From NCBI RefSeq assembly GCF_000485595.1, contig NW_014577072.1:248784-312783 (forward strand): DNA of 64,000 nt, in the 5' to 3' direction. Source of the stretch: Priapulus caudatus. Its lineage: Eukaryota; Priapulida; Priapulimorpha; Priapulimorphida; Priapulidae. The notes below the pieces were generated by a model, which worked only from the letters and a program-made list of their open reading frames with translations, did no database searches and was not told where the DNA came from. Of this stretch, positions 34,310 to 64,000 are shown piece after piece (positions within the stretch are counted from its first letter, which is position 1; every line of letters begins with the position of its first letter). A program made the position numbers and the translations under genes.

Positions 34310-35815
34310 AATAGGAGAGGAGAGGAGAGAGGAGAGAGGAGAGAGGAGAGAGGAGAGAAGAGAGAAGAGAAAGAGATAAGAAGATGAAAAGAAAGAGAGA
34401 GAGAAGAGAGAGGAGAAGTAGGAAGAGGAAGAGAAGAGAGAGAGACGGAAGAGAGAGAGGAGAGAGGAGAGAGAAAGGAAGAGAGATGAAGAGATGAGAG
34501 AGAAAGAGAGAAAAGAGAGAACAAAGAGAAGAGAGAGAGAGAGAGGAAAAGAGAGAGGAGAGGATGAGAGAGTAGAGGATAGGAGAGGAGAGGAGAGGAG
34601 AGAGAGGAGAGGAAAGGACGAAGGAGAGGCGAGAGAGAAAGAGAGAGAGGAGAGAAGAGGAGAGAGCAGCGAGAGAGTAGGAGAGGAGAAGGATAGGAGA
34701 GGAGAGGAGATAAAAGAGGTAAAGGAGAGTAAAGAGGTAAAGGAGAGGAATGAGAGGATAGAAGGATAGGAGAAGAGAGGTAGAAAGACAGGAAGGATAG
34801 GAGAGAGAAGAGGAGTAGAGAGGAGAGAAGGAAAGAAGAAAGGAGAGGAGAGGAGAGGAGAAAAAAGGAGAGAAGAGAGGAGAGAAGAGAGAAGAAGGAG
34901 AGGAGGAGAGAGGAGAGGAGAGGAGAGGAGAGGGAGAGGAGAGGGAGGAGAGGAGAAAGAGAAAGAGAAGGGGAGAAAGAGAAGAGAACGAGAGAGAGAG
35001 AGATTCGGAGAGAGAGAAAAGAGAAGGAGCAGGAGACGGAGCAGAGAGCAGAGGACGAGAGGAGAGGAGAGTGAATGGAAAGAAGAGAGGAGAGAAAGAG
35101 GAGAGGAGAGGAGAGGAGAGGAGTAGATCAGAGCGAGAGCTGGAGGAAGTTGAGTGAGTGGAGAGGAAAGGAAGAGAGGAGAGGAGAGGAGAGGAGATGA
35201 GTGATGGATAAGATGGAGCATGAAGGAGAAAGGAGAGGAATAAATAGATAGGAGTAGGAAGGAGAGGAAGAGGGAGACGGCGAGAGATCGGAGGAGAGGG
35301 AAGAGAGATGGAAGAGGAACGAGACAACGAGACGAGACGAGACGAGACGAACAAGACGAGACGAGACGAGAAGAACAGAACGAGAACAGCAAACGATACA
35401 AGATCGAGACGAGTACAACGGAGAGATCGAGATCGGGTAGGGACCGGGGAACGGAGATCGCAGATCGGTAACGTAACGCTAACTGTAGTGACGAACGAGA
35501 GGAAGGAGAGGAGGAAGGAAGGAGAGCGCTGTGTTTAGGCAGTATTGAGAGGAAGAGGAGAGGAGAGAAGAGAGGAGAGAGAGGAAGAAGTGAAGGCGGG
35601 AGAGAGAGAAGAGGAGGGAGTAGAAGAAACGGGAAATAGAAAAAGAGACGAACGAGGAAGGAGAGGAGAAGGATGAGAAAGATAGTAGGTAGCGAACAGT
35701 GGAAGATAAAGGGGAGCAAGCAGAGGTAGAGGGCGATGAGAAGAAGAGGCGAGAAGGAGAGGAGAGAAGAGAGATAGGAGAGAAGAGAGAAGGAGAGAGA
35801 GAGAAGAGGAAGAGC
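34310..35815. repeat. 1.5-kb homopurine (AGGAG/GA) tract
   Basis: Almost all A and G on the + strand for about 1.5 kb, built of GAGAGG, GGAGA and AAGAG units, with a short GACGA/ACGAG-rich interruption near 35300-35460. The - strand ORFs of up to 488 codons are Ser/Leu/Pro strings and not credible. It lies in the spacer between the convergent genes. Mirror-symmetric purine runs can form triplex DNA. Confidence 0.93.
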
Positions 35816-35892
35816 AAATTGGAGGCGGATGAACAGTTCTACGATACAGTTATATAATAAATCTGCTATTCATATTATTAATATAATTGTTG

Positions 35893-35938
<46 letters not shown>
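35893..35938. repeat. (ATT)n microsatellite
   Basis: About 46 bp of ATT units just beyond the homopurine tract, in the intergenic spacer. Confidence 0.93.
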
Positions 35939-37117
35939 CAACATTATCATCATAGTCACTATCATCATCAAGCACCAAGCTACATAAAAAAGTAACAACA
36001 AGCGATTTAAATATTGATTAACAATATATTTTCCAAGTGACTTACAATGAATTGGTAACAAAGCTGACATGGCATAAATATTATGATTTATATATTAAAC
36101 CAGAAAAACGACAAGGAAATATACAATGGTCATGTGCAACACCAGTACATAAATATCGTGTATACAACATCGGCATAGTGGATCCGCGATATAAGTAATT
36201 AACCTCACAAACAACTAAGCATTATATCTTCATGAATATATCTATACACATAAAAACGACTGGCGTGTGAACTCGGTCCAGCAATATTATGATCGTGAGA
36301 CGTAATCTATTAATTATTATATGAGAACATACAATGCAACACGGCGGTCGCTTCAAACAAGAGTTGACAGTATCCACCTTCACGTATGTGAACGATATAT
36401 TAATGTTCATCTGACATAATAACAGTGGCAAACCAGATTCATATGATTGCAAACAATTTCCATGCGTAAAATGGTATGCAAACTGATTTCTATATGACCT
36501 ATATATCAATACTGAATAATAAACAAAACTATCGCTATTAAATTCTGACGCGTCTGTCACGAGAATTACAAGGTCATATTGTTGAACACAACAACCTGGT
36601 CCAACACAATACATACAACTACAGTATACAGGACCTTGAATGCTATTGTTACGAATATAAGACTATATAACCGATATAACCTATATAATGAAGGAACAGA
36701 ATGACAGAATGACGTGCGTAGCCAATGAACGAAATGCGGTGATTATGATAGACTAGACCTTTTACCAACTGGACAACTGATAAAACTGTGATGATGTGTG
36801 CTCTCCTTCCTAAAAAAGGTACGACGAGATATTAATATTCGTTGCGTGTAAAAGGCCATTTTTTCACCGAAGTAGATTTTTTTAAACCACAGTAAACGAA
36901 ATGTGGCAAATGCTCTGAGACAAACAGAGGGGATGAAGTTAAAAAGGGAGCTAACTGCACGTATGTGTGAGGTTTGGCAATCACCTCGATCTCGATTACG
37001 CTACTTAACATTATAGTGTAGACTTCGCCCTGAAAAACCCCCTCGCCCCAAAACATGGTACATAATCAGGATCGATTAGTGAAATGCCGTCAAACAAGTA
37101 AACATTCACGCGTATAT

Positions 37118-37182
37118 ACACACACACGCACGCACGCACGCACGCACGCACGCACACAAACACACACACGCACACGCACATC
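37118..37182. repeat. (ACGC)n / (AC)n microsatellite
   Basis: CACG and ACAC units about 150 bp beyond the stop codon of copy B, probably in its 3' UTR. Confidence 0.9.
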
Positions 37183-37333
37183 GTTCATTGGTGGGTGCAA
37201 TAGGTGCACTGCATTCACATAATGATAATCTTATTTTTTCCTGACAAAATATACTAAAATGAAGCATGTGCAGCTATCGGGTATTAAAAGTCGCGCTCAA
37301 TTCCACTGAATAGCGTTTTGCCCACTGGCATTG

Positions 37334-55077
<17,744 letters not shown>

Positions 55078-57777
55078 CTGCAAACAAAACGTATAGACTG
55101 TATGGAAAGAAGTCCTCGTGTCTCAGGCCAGTTGGGATTGTCGACTTAACTTTTTTCGAAATTAAACGCAAATTGAATTATTTGACGAATACACCAATCA
55201 TTTTCAGGTGTACATTCGCAGATGGACGACTGAATACTATCATCTACTAAAGCGGCCCACTACAGGCAGGCGGCATCATGACACCCTCCGCAACCATCCG
55301 CCGCAACCGCGGAGCATCTGCTAAAGGCCTCCGCGGATACCACAATGAGCGACACTTTCTTGCAATGTTGGTTTTCGCCTGAATGCAAATGTTTTTCCAC
55401 GCGCCCTCCCTTTGTGGACGTCTCAGTTACCTGATCCCACCTCTACTGTGGCTAGCAGGTGGAACACACGGCCGTGTTTGCTAGACCCACCATCCCTGAC
55501 GCCCGCACACTTCGGCGGCAGGGTCGTCGGGCGTTCCGCGCCTGAAGATGTTCCGCCAAATCACACTACTGATTTCTCATCAAACAAATTGTCTAGTTTG
55601 AATATGCTAAAAAAATAGCGTGCGCGCGTGTCACAGAGGGACCCCCAAGGCGGTGCGCCGCACGATCCCCTAGTCGTTCCCTCACTCGTTCATGGTCAGA
55701 CACATTCTCACCCGTTTCGGTGAATGCGAACAGCCCAATAGAGAAGAATTGTGTTAGTTTGTCTAGAGGAGAAGCGAAAACGCGAGGCCCAGCAACAAAA
55801 GGAGCTGGCGTATTTTACCGGTAATGACAGCAAATAGGCCCGAAATTGCGGTGTATTCAGTGTCATTGTAGGAAACATCTGTCGTGTGAGGCGCCCGTGC
55901 CACACTCAACTCTTTACTCACTAAAATTACATCACATGTTTGACAAGCGATTGCACCGGAACGGCATGGAAAATTATATGTGCGCTCATCAGATATGCTA
56001 CCAAGAATCTCACAGAGCAGAATGCGCTTGTTCAACGCTCCCATCTTCCGACTAACAGAGTTAAAATACAATACGACTATAAAGGCACTGAATATCATAT
56101 TACATGCGGAGCGAAATAGCCGAGTAATAGCAATAGCATCTTAAGGTGGGGGGGCGAACGTGTGGCCAGTGAGGGAGATATGCTGCTTTGTATTCCTATA
56201 ACGAGCCGTAATGGAGACGGGGAAAATTGCCACCTGCAAGTGCTAATTTAAATCGGCTCTAACCACGTACCTACCCTCCCCACCTAAACCTCGGGGGTGC
56301 TGCGAGATATAAATCTGCGAGAAATGGGGAAAATGCAGCCGAAAAACAGCACCTGCATCCTAGGTTTGTTTAGCTATTTGCATCCTGTTATTCACCCGAT
56401 TATAATACACGGGAGCCGCACACACACAGAAGCGATACGCCTCCCAAGCTCGCACGCCAATAGACGCACTGACAATTGATAATTCACCACAAATAACCCT
56501 CTTTACGCAAATGACAAAATCTCGTGACAATCGGCCCGCCAATCTTTGAATCTCAATTACTGCATCTCAAGACGCTTCATAACGCAATTACCATAATGTT
56601 TACGCGGGCCCTGATAACGCAATTACGGACTTACGAGTCCCCAAGCATCACCTGTCTCTCGGCAATTAGGCCACGCTCTACCGGAAACTCTAATCGCACA
56701 GACCGTTATAGGACAAATCACGCGCAGATTACCGGCGATATTCGAGCCTGGCCAGGCGCGTGTCACCTGCAACGATTCGGCGCGAAATTGCCCGATTCTC
56801 GGCACGGTAGCGCGGTGATGAACGCGCAGCAGCAGCCGAGCGAGCTGCGCGTCCTCGTGCGTGCGTGGCAGGGTCACGCCGCCGCTGCACCGCCCCCCCT
56901 CGTATAAGGTCATGGAACCCTCCGCCACCGGTGTGGAAGCGACGGAGCGCGCGCGGGCGCACAGTTTGCACAGCTAATAAAGTTCGCGACCATGACTGTC
57001 ACACATGGCGGCGATCACTCGCGCTCTCGCGACCCGGCCAGCGATAGCTCAGCCACCTCCGCCTGCATGCGCGAGGCAACCGAAATGAAGATGGATAAAT
57101 ATATCGCGATCAACTCTCTGTCCGCTCTGTCGATCAAGTAATGCCGTGAACCGTATCTGATACGGAAAACGACCGCGTAACATGACAGGAGATCATGCCG
57201 AGTGGCCGCGCGAAATTAGGCAATTTTTTTTTACAGCCGGCCGGTGATCATTATTCATGTGGCGAAATCACTTCTGCGATGAATACGGCGTACTTCACAC
57301 CCAAATCACGCGTTTTCGGCACTTCCTCGATGAAACGCCGGAGTGGTTGCGGGCTTTCATCTCGTAGTTGACCCTAGGTGAAGTGCATGCTTCGTATTGC
57401 AGCGAAAAAGTTCGCATTGCGTTGACCTCCAGAGTGTCATCAGGTCTGTAGATTCTGCCAATTTTTTGCCTTGTTCTTTTTTATATTTTCCCGTCGCAAG
57501 AGCCCAGCTAAACACTCCCAACAAGTCCCTACGCCGTATACATACGAGCACAATAGCTTTCTACGGCGGATGCGTGCGTGTCTCTCGAGTCTGAAAATGT
57601 TATTACCATCGCTTGCATTGTCATGGCCGCCGCATTGTTATAGCTGCGTCGTACATGTGCGCGGCCCACGATTTCTCAGCGAGCGCGCGCGAAAAAGGCT
57701 AACCGATGTGTGTATGTCTATAATACGCCAAAGCAACTCTATGAGAATCTACATCTGCAGCAATTACGCATGCAAAC
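55078..57777. other. Upstream spacer of copy B, no gene seen
   Basis: About 2.7 kb between the PR-domain exon and conserved block A. Apart from block B (55373-55436) it cannot be aligned to the copy A equivalent. Short ORFs lack any recognisable family. Confidence 0.5.
55373..55436 (-). promoter_or_regulatory. Conserved non-coding block B with octamer (copy B arm)
   Basis: Inverted counterpart of 9718-9785. The 20-base identical core is 55382-55401, with the octamer ATGCAAAT at 55383-55390. Confidence 0.55.
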
Positions 57778-58043
57778 TTTGCTGCATCTGCAGACGGCCG
57801 CAACAAAACGAGCTTTGTAGAGCCGCACGGCGTATTCACGGGCCGACAAAATGCAGTGACGAGGAATGGCCATCTGGCCTCATCAGAGGCTGCGTCGGGA
57901 GGAGAAATCCGATAGGAATTCACGCTCACGTAGCAGACATAAAGGCGTGGAGCAGGAGCGCTCACTCTTTCTCTCGCACACAGGTGGAGCGCGCTCGCGC
58001 TGCCGCCTTCGTCCGCGCGTCTGCTCGCCAAACCCTTTCGACC
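57778..58043 (-). promoter_or_regulatory. Conserved non-coding block A (copy B arm), candidate promoter or enhancer
   Basis: Inverted counterpart of 7498-7764, about 97% identical over about 263 bp, CpG-rich, 2.7 kb upstream of the PR-domain exon. Identical core includes CAGCCTCTGATGAGGCCAG and TGGCCATTCCTCGTCACTGC. Confidence 0.7.
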
Positions 58044-59155
58044 AGTGGCAACGAGAAGAGAGCGTCCGACGGTAGCTGACCACTTCAGGTGCGCATGCAT
58101 CGCTGTAATTGCTTCGCGCTGAGATTCAAATCTAACGACCACAGAATCCGAGCTTCTACTTAGAAAATCTCCTTTCGCGGGAACCATCACAAAAGACGGT
58201 TGCCCCGCGCAAAAGCGGGATCTACTGGGTTTGTCTGTGGACCCATTGAGCGCTAATTACCTATGTCAACCGACCACATCGTGTACGCACGCGCACACGT
58301 ACGAGGCGGTTAAGATAATGAGCCTGCCAGGCTTTGTAATCGTGTGCGATGAGGGCTTGAATCGATTAGTACGAGCTATAGGGTCATCGGCGCATGATTT
58401 TGTATGACTCAGGTGACATCAATGACAAAATCCGGCATTCCGCGTCGCATCGCATCGCGTCCGCGTAAATATTTCCAGGTCGGGAAACAGCGCGTCTTAG
58501 AAGCAGACTACCACGTCCCAAACAAAACTTCATTCATACGTCGGAGCTGACTTTTTTACAAACAGTTCGTTGTGTTACCCGGACTCCCTGAAAGACACGT
58601 GGATAGCAGCAAAGATGCTCCAGGGCAAAAGTACACTTGAATAGATACTCGAGGCACACTTGATGAAAGAAAAACAAGTTCGGCAGCAAAAAAGGTGACA
58701 AAGACAAGATTAAAGCTGCGCTAATCCTTCCTGCGATATTTGCTCCATTCATACCTCTGCCAGGATACAAAGCGTTCGCCGGCGTCACCATGACACAAGA
58801 ACTCACGTCGTCGCATAACCATTATCATTGTTGTTGTGCGTCTTCTATAGGACGTGGCGTGGGGTGCGCGCGTGCGTACGCACGTGTGCGAGTGCGTACG
58901 TGAGCGTGCATGAACGTGTAGTGTGGCCATAGTATGGGCCATAATAAATTTATATGATTGTAAGGTGCGTGTGTGCGTACGTTCGTGAGCGCGCACACAC
59001 GCGCGTAGCGTAGGTTCTATAGGCCGTGTTGCGTAGGCGTGCTTGCGTATCCGTGCTGTGCTGATTTCATCAGTGTAACTCGTTACAGGGTCTGTGTGCC
59101 TATGTACGCGCTTGGGTGCCAGCAGTGTGCGTGCGTGTGTGCGTGCGTGCGTTCG

Positions 59156-59237
<82 letters not shown>

Positions 59238-62200
59238 CGTGCGTGCGTGCGTGTGCGAGTGTGTGTGCGTTTGTGCATCTATGGACTGCAGCCGATTGTA
59301 TATTTTCGAAATTACAAATTCATCCTGGCATAGATAGCATTCCAAAATTAAAACATATTGAACGGAAAATCATAAGAAACCAGACAAACTCTTTTCCTGG
59401 ACTAATATAGAATAACCACAAATGTTCAGCCTATCCCTCTACAGCCGACGCGCATTAGTGGGAAAGATTCCTCTAGAATATACATCTGTAGCTATTGCAA
59501 CTGGCAATAACCGAGAATACCTATTCCAATTTTCTATTATTAATTCAAAAATAGATAACCATATTCCGGTTATAAACACTGTCGAAAATAGATACTGTCT
59601 AATAGAATGACAACGAAGATGACTTACTAGTTTCCCAACCGGGAGCCACATAGCTTGAACCGGTGCAGAGTAGAAGAGCTGCGAGTAGATATGATGACTA
59701 CAGAAGCAAGATTCGTGTTCGGTGAGTAGGACTGCTCAGCTGCGCTCCTCAATTCGAACTGACCACATTATCAGTACGCAGAATATAAACCCTCCAACCA
59801 CCAAGGAATCTATTCACCAAGGAAACATCCCGAGAAAAGACGCAAGCGATGAAAAGACGACGATTTATTTACGGAGAGACAAAGGTGGTCTGTGGGAAAG
59901 CACACGTCAGCGAGGTTCCAGAGTTTCCGCGCACATTCGTAACGATGTGAAAGGTTCTCATGTGCGACCACGGGTAGTAAAATCAGGCGGTGTGGTCGTA
60001 AAACACTCCATCACAAAACATACACACTTTGCCTGAAACAAAGGTGTAGCAAGCGCCAAAACAACATGTCAATTGTCTTACCTCGTTGGTGTGTTTATAC
60101 AAGCCCATTGCTATTCACAATGCTCATTTACCAGTTCACTTATTACAAGCAGCGTGACAATTAGGCAATCTGCCTGCGGGATCTTATCCCGTCGTGTATG
60201 CCACTCCAGTGCAAACTGGGCTACTGTCAACATCACCCCAAGGTGATGGCCGAACATCAAACAGTGCTGATGATGTTAACTCTACTTCCAATGAAACAAA
60301 GCCACTCATACCCGCCTATTTCTGATGGCTTGCTTTCCCACATAACTAGACTAAGACTGAATGCCCACAACAATTTTATTAGAATAAATCACGACAAGGT
60401 ATTCAACGTGCTTGCTAACCGAGAGTCCAACAAAGCCGACGAGTCAGTATTGGTCAGCTTTGGCCATGAATAGAAAACCAAAATTAAAAGGCTTACTACC
60501 AAACCAAAATAAGCCGTAAATTAATACTTTAGATGGTATAATAGAGCTGGATGGATAGCGTTACACAGTCTCCGCTGCAACTCACAGTAAGCATGATGAT
60601 TTAAAGAAGAAATACAATTGCTCGTGCTTAACTACTGATCACTGTGTAGACTTCGCGAAGAAATAAATATCAGCGACATTTCACATCACAGCCTGCCGCC
60701 AGACACGCCGACGCAAGAATGGCAGTCTAAATTTAGCTGCCCGTCGTGCTGGCCCGCATCTAATATTACCTGCGCATTACGCCACCCAGGTAAACCACTT
60801 GTTAGGAAAGGGTTACATGTGACACGTCCAGACAAATCGTTTGTTAGACACTGGTGCAGATCTGCCACGTGATTTGCTTTCAGGATGTAGTTCTGTAACC
60901 TAATACTTGACAGGCTGGTGCCAGCTCGGGTATTTGCTGCTATCTAACCTAATAAATATATGCGCATAGGCTTACTATTGATCGTATTTTTATTTCCAAA
61001 TTCCCCGCGCATGTGCTCACACCACACATATATATGGTTTATATCGTGAAACAGATGTTTATTTAAAGGTTAATGTTATAACTATAATTATATAAGCATA
61101 TTCTCTTCAAAAAACACCATGGCTTTTATTTTGCTTGCTAGTGTGGGAGTAGTGAGCGAGCTGTTCACATGCGAGTGACAGTCCCCGTGTCTGGTGCGCT
61201 CGCTGGTTCGACAGCTTACAACAGAAACTAGTAACCCGTGGTTCCATGTCTGGGGCAGCTTGCGTGGGACAGGGAACCACTCAGGTGACTCGTTATAATG
61301 TGCTTATTAGTACTTCCCGATCAATGAAAGATAACTGATCGCATTACCGGTACCTAACCACCGTCTTTGTGCCTTCCCAGTTTCCCACGCGACTTCCACA
61401 ACAATCTCCGCAGCTACTAACCGCTGCCGATGATGCATATTATATAGCCACGTCAGGCTGTCTTTTCACTAATTAATCGATCGGGGCACGTCTTTATTTG
61501 CAGTGATTGAAACGCTTGGCTGTTTACGTTCTAAAAGTAGTACACAAAGCATCGCGTCGCCTCGCTGCTCAGCCGCGACTCACCTCCACCTGGTCGCTCC
61601 CAAACTATATATGCTGATCGAGGACAGAAGAAATGGAATACCTCGCCAGTGTGTCAGGCCTAGTTCTTATTACTATACGCATTAATAATCAATAGCAACT
61701 ATACTCGTAAGTTAGCATAATAACCAAACTAGGCATGACGTGGCAAGATGAACGGGTAATGGAATATCAGTGCATATATGAATGATAAGTAGACGAATAC
61801 CGAGAGCGAGAGAAAGGGGATGGGATAAGGAGAGAGCATGGTTAGATGGTGATGTACAGAGAGCTAGATTATTAGTTATCTGGAAGTATTGGGGAAAGGT
61901 AAACAGAAGAAAAGGCTATTGTGAGATGCCTATAAAAGAAGAGAGCAGGTATACACTGATGAGTAAAACACCACTACTTACCTTCATTTTGTGGCTATGC
62001 CGTTCTTCTAGGATGGCTAAGCGAACCATTGTGATTACTCCTTGAATTTTTCAACTTATATAAGGAACCGGTATAAAAATCTTGGTGCCAATAGGAATTC
62101 CGTAGCATGCACTCGTTATACACACTTGCAATGTCCACATGTATTCCCCAACGTGTAAGACCGCTAATGTACGCACAGCAACGGACCTAACAATATCTCA

Positions 62201-64000
62201 TCTTTGAGAAAACGTCGGCGATCCCTTTCTTGCGACTTTCGTGCGATTCTAGGCTTCCGTCAGCACGCACACAATCAAGCACATCGCGGAACAACAGCAG
62301 TCACCGAAATAAGGCGAGGCAAGCATGACTATCAGAAATCACTGCTCCCCAGCAATACCGCAGAGCCGGGTCACCATGTCACACATCTCAAATGTCTCTC
62401 CATGCGTGTGCATAAAGTAATAGCTTTGTGTCAGATCAACACCTCGATTACAACTCTGCGTTCAGCCTGCACGTTGCTCATAGATATTCATTGTGGATCG
62501 CATGCACTGCGTTTCTAACAGGTACTTAGATTAAGAAGTAGATATTCCACCCGCGTTTAAATCACAGCTCTAGCGAGTGTCACGATCTTCACACACGCTA
62601 TCGGATGCGGTCATGCGATATCCCACTGCCGCGCGTCTCAGCCAATCTCGTATCATTCCGATAATCAGTTTCCGGAAGCTCTTTCCTCTGCTACGTCTTC
62701 TAGATGACGCCGGCGTCCCGACGCTGGGCGAGGACCAAGAGAATATCTTCGCTGCAGCTTGCCCATCTGCGCCCACGGGCAGCATCGGACACCAGTCGTG
62801 CGATCGGCTCAAAGGATAAACGGTGACGATGCGTTAGCCTTCATGTAGTCTGTTTCGATATTCTGATGTCATCGGGTTACTGCTACCAACCGTGGTTTCG
62901 CTCCTCGTTCCGGAGGGAAGAAGGCACGTCGACAACGCAGACACAGACAGAGACGCCCATGCAATCGCCACTAAGCTTGCGATGCGCGCCAGAAAAAAAA
63001 TCACTGCTATGGCGACATGTTTGGAAAAGTAATACTAGTTGAATACTGGCTGTTATCTTCCGAACTCTAGTGTGACAGTTGGTTAAAAACCCGATAGTGG
63101 TGCTCCACGGTTTAGTTGACATGTGGTTTCAGCAGTAAACACCACAAGCACGCGGGCGAAAGACAAGACACCAACTGCACACCCCAACCGACGAACTTCA
63201 AAAGGATGTTAGTATGAACAAACGATCATAGGAACTGTGTCACTAAGGTTACATGGAAATGACAGTGCAGACAAAAAGCGCTTGACCTATTGTGATACAC
63301 ACACAACACCCGCGGCGCATCTAACGGATAATGGAAAACGTGCGAGCGAAACGCCTGTTAGAATACTAAGAAGCTAAACAGCAATACACTGGCGTTTACT
63401 TCTTGCCGTCTTATCTTTTCAATTTTAAGAGCACCTATCTCATACAGCCGGAATTACATTGACAAAGGGCTAAACACCAAGTGATATGCAATTAAGTGCG
63501 AATTCAAATTGAAACTATGCACAGCTAGTTTTCGACAACCTGCAGGGAACGAGATTGGATCGAAAATGTCTATTCCTTTACAGTAACTGTCTGTTAATGC
63601 CATATCTTAATAGCGCCACAAAGAAAAATATAGTGTACTCAGCTACAAGAGGGGGGGATTCTGCCGAGAATAGCAAATAAGCAGAGAACACCAGCATTGA
63701 TCTAATGCCGCCCACATTATCACTCTCGCATCGGTTAACGGCGCCTGGTGTGCGAGAAGGTCTAAGTGTGGGTCACTGTGTCACTGACACTGCTGACATT
63801 TTCATTTCGCTTGCAATTCACAAGTCACTGGACAGTGGCTGACTGGGCTAGCTGTCATTAAATTTCAGTCAGCAGCGTGGCCTCTAGTATTCAGGAGCGA
63901 AATCATTAGGTCAAATTCGTCATTACTATTACTGCCAGCGCGTCATAACGACGGAAAAATCAGGGTTCTTCGTGTCGGGTGCGAAGGTACACCGGCAGAG
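58044..64000. other. Far upstream region or upstream intron of copy B, no gene recognised
   Basis: About 6 kb of mixed DNA with one microsatellite cluster (58855-59270). No ORF has a recognisable domain and I could not find the first PR-domain exon. I saw no block shared with the 1-7490 region of copy A, so detectable similarity between the two arms ends at block A. Confidence 0.5.
58855..59270. repeat. Degenerate and pure GTGC/GT microsatellites
   Basis: Degenerate TGCG/CACG sequence at 58855-59000, then (GTGC)n at about 59127-59190, (GT)n at about 59191-59233 and a further GTGC run. Thr/His/Arg or Cys/Val ORFs on either strand are repeat products. Confidence 0.9.

Larger units (their letters stand above)
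30026..37333. other. Convergent intergenic spacer with the 3' UTRs of both copies
   Basis: 7.3 kb between the two stop codons. Candidate poly(A) signals for copy A are ATTAAA at 30847-30852 and AATAAA at 32411-32416. No convincing signal for copy B was identified. The 3' sequences of the two genes do not resemble each other. Repeats are listed separately: (ATT)n at 32305 and 35893, GGAT-type repeats at 32470-32860, and a homopurine tract at 34310-35815. I see no further gene in 30026-32300, 32870-34300 or 35940-37110. Confidence 0.7.

Noticed and set aside
34253-35719. 488-codon ORF on the - strand rich in Ser, Leu and Pro
   Set aside because: It lies wholly in a homopurine tract, has no domain, and other frames are equally open.
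30026-37333. Possibility that the inverted pair is two haplotypes wrongly joined
   Set aside because: The copies differ at many codons, in exon lengths and in nearly all intron sequence, which is far beyond allelic variation. Misjoining of two true paralogues cannot be fully excluded.

Overview
The window is metazoan nuclear DNA. It has multi-exon genes with consensus splice sites, introns of 0.1 to 15.6 kb, extensive microsatellites and no operons. It carries two paralogous copies of one gene, a PR/SET-domain and multi-C2H2 zinc-finger regulator of the PRDM3/PRDM16 family (vertebrate MECOM and PRDM16, insect hamlet, nematode egl-43). The proteins are clearly family members but far from any vertebrate sequence, so the source is probably an invertebrate bilaterian. 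I cannot name the phylum from sequence alone.

Layout: copy A is on the + strand (coding exons 10057-30025) and copy B on the - strand (37334-55077). They point towards each other, so the locus is a large inverted, tail-to-tail duplication centred near 33.7 kb. Each copy shows the same six coding exons with identical intron phases: a PR-domain exon (45 codons), a PR-end exon (109 nt), three zinc-finger exons, and a long last exon holding more fingers, the CtBP-binding PLDLS motif, the second finger cluster and an extra C-terminal finger. The exon(s) coding the start of the PR domain and the initiator ATG are not visible in either copy and should lie outside the window (before 1 for A, after 64000 for B). 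The partial proteins are about 959 aa (A) and 948 aa (B).

The most interesting content is non-coding. Seven blocks (about 20 to 267 bp of strong similarity each) recur in both arms in the same order and strand relative to the gene. Two lie upstream of the PR-domain exon (7498-7764 with 57778-58043; 9718-9785 with 55373-55436). Five lie in the giant intron after it (11246-11416, 12851-12965, 14600-14788, 18015-18193 and 20080-20204, with their mirrors in copy B). Several are 96-98% identical by hand alignment although the DNA around them cannot be aligned. They look like a duplicated array of regulatory elements for a developmental transcription factor.

The coding part is a mosaic. Some exons, and the whole 294-nt last intron, are about 95-99% identical at nucleotide level, silent sites included, while the two exons carrying fingers 1-3 and parts of the last exon are strongly diverged. 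This suggests an old duplication with local gene conversion between the inverted arms, or unusual nucleotide-level constraint.

The rest is introns, intergenic DNA and simple repeats, among them two homopurine tracts longer than 1.2 kb (34310-35815 in the spacer between the genes, 46080-47345 in a copy B intron), a GGA/GGT tract, CA/CAAACA and GTGC arrays, and a CAG/TAGCAG array. I saw no other protein-coding gene, no transposon ORF, no tRNA or rRNA and no CRISPR. All identities and motif matches were counted by eye.
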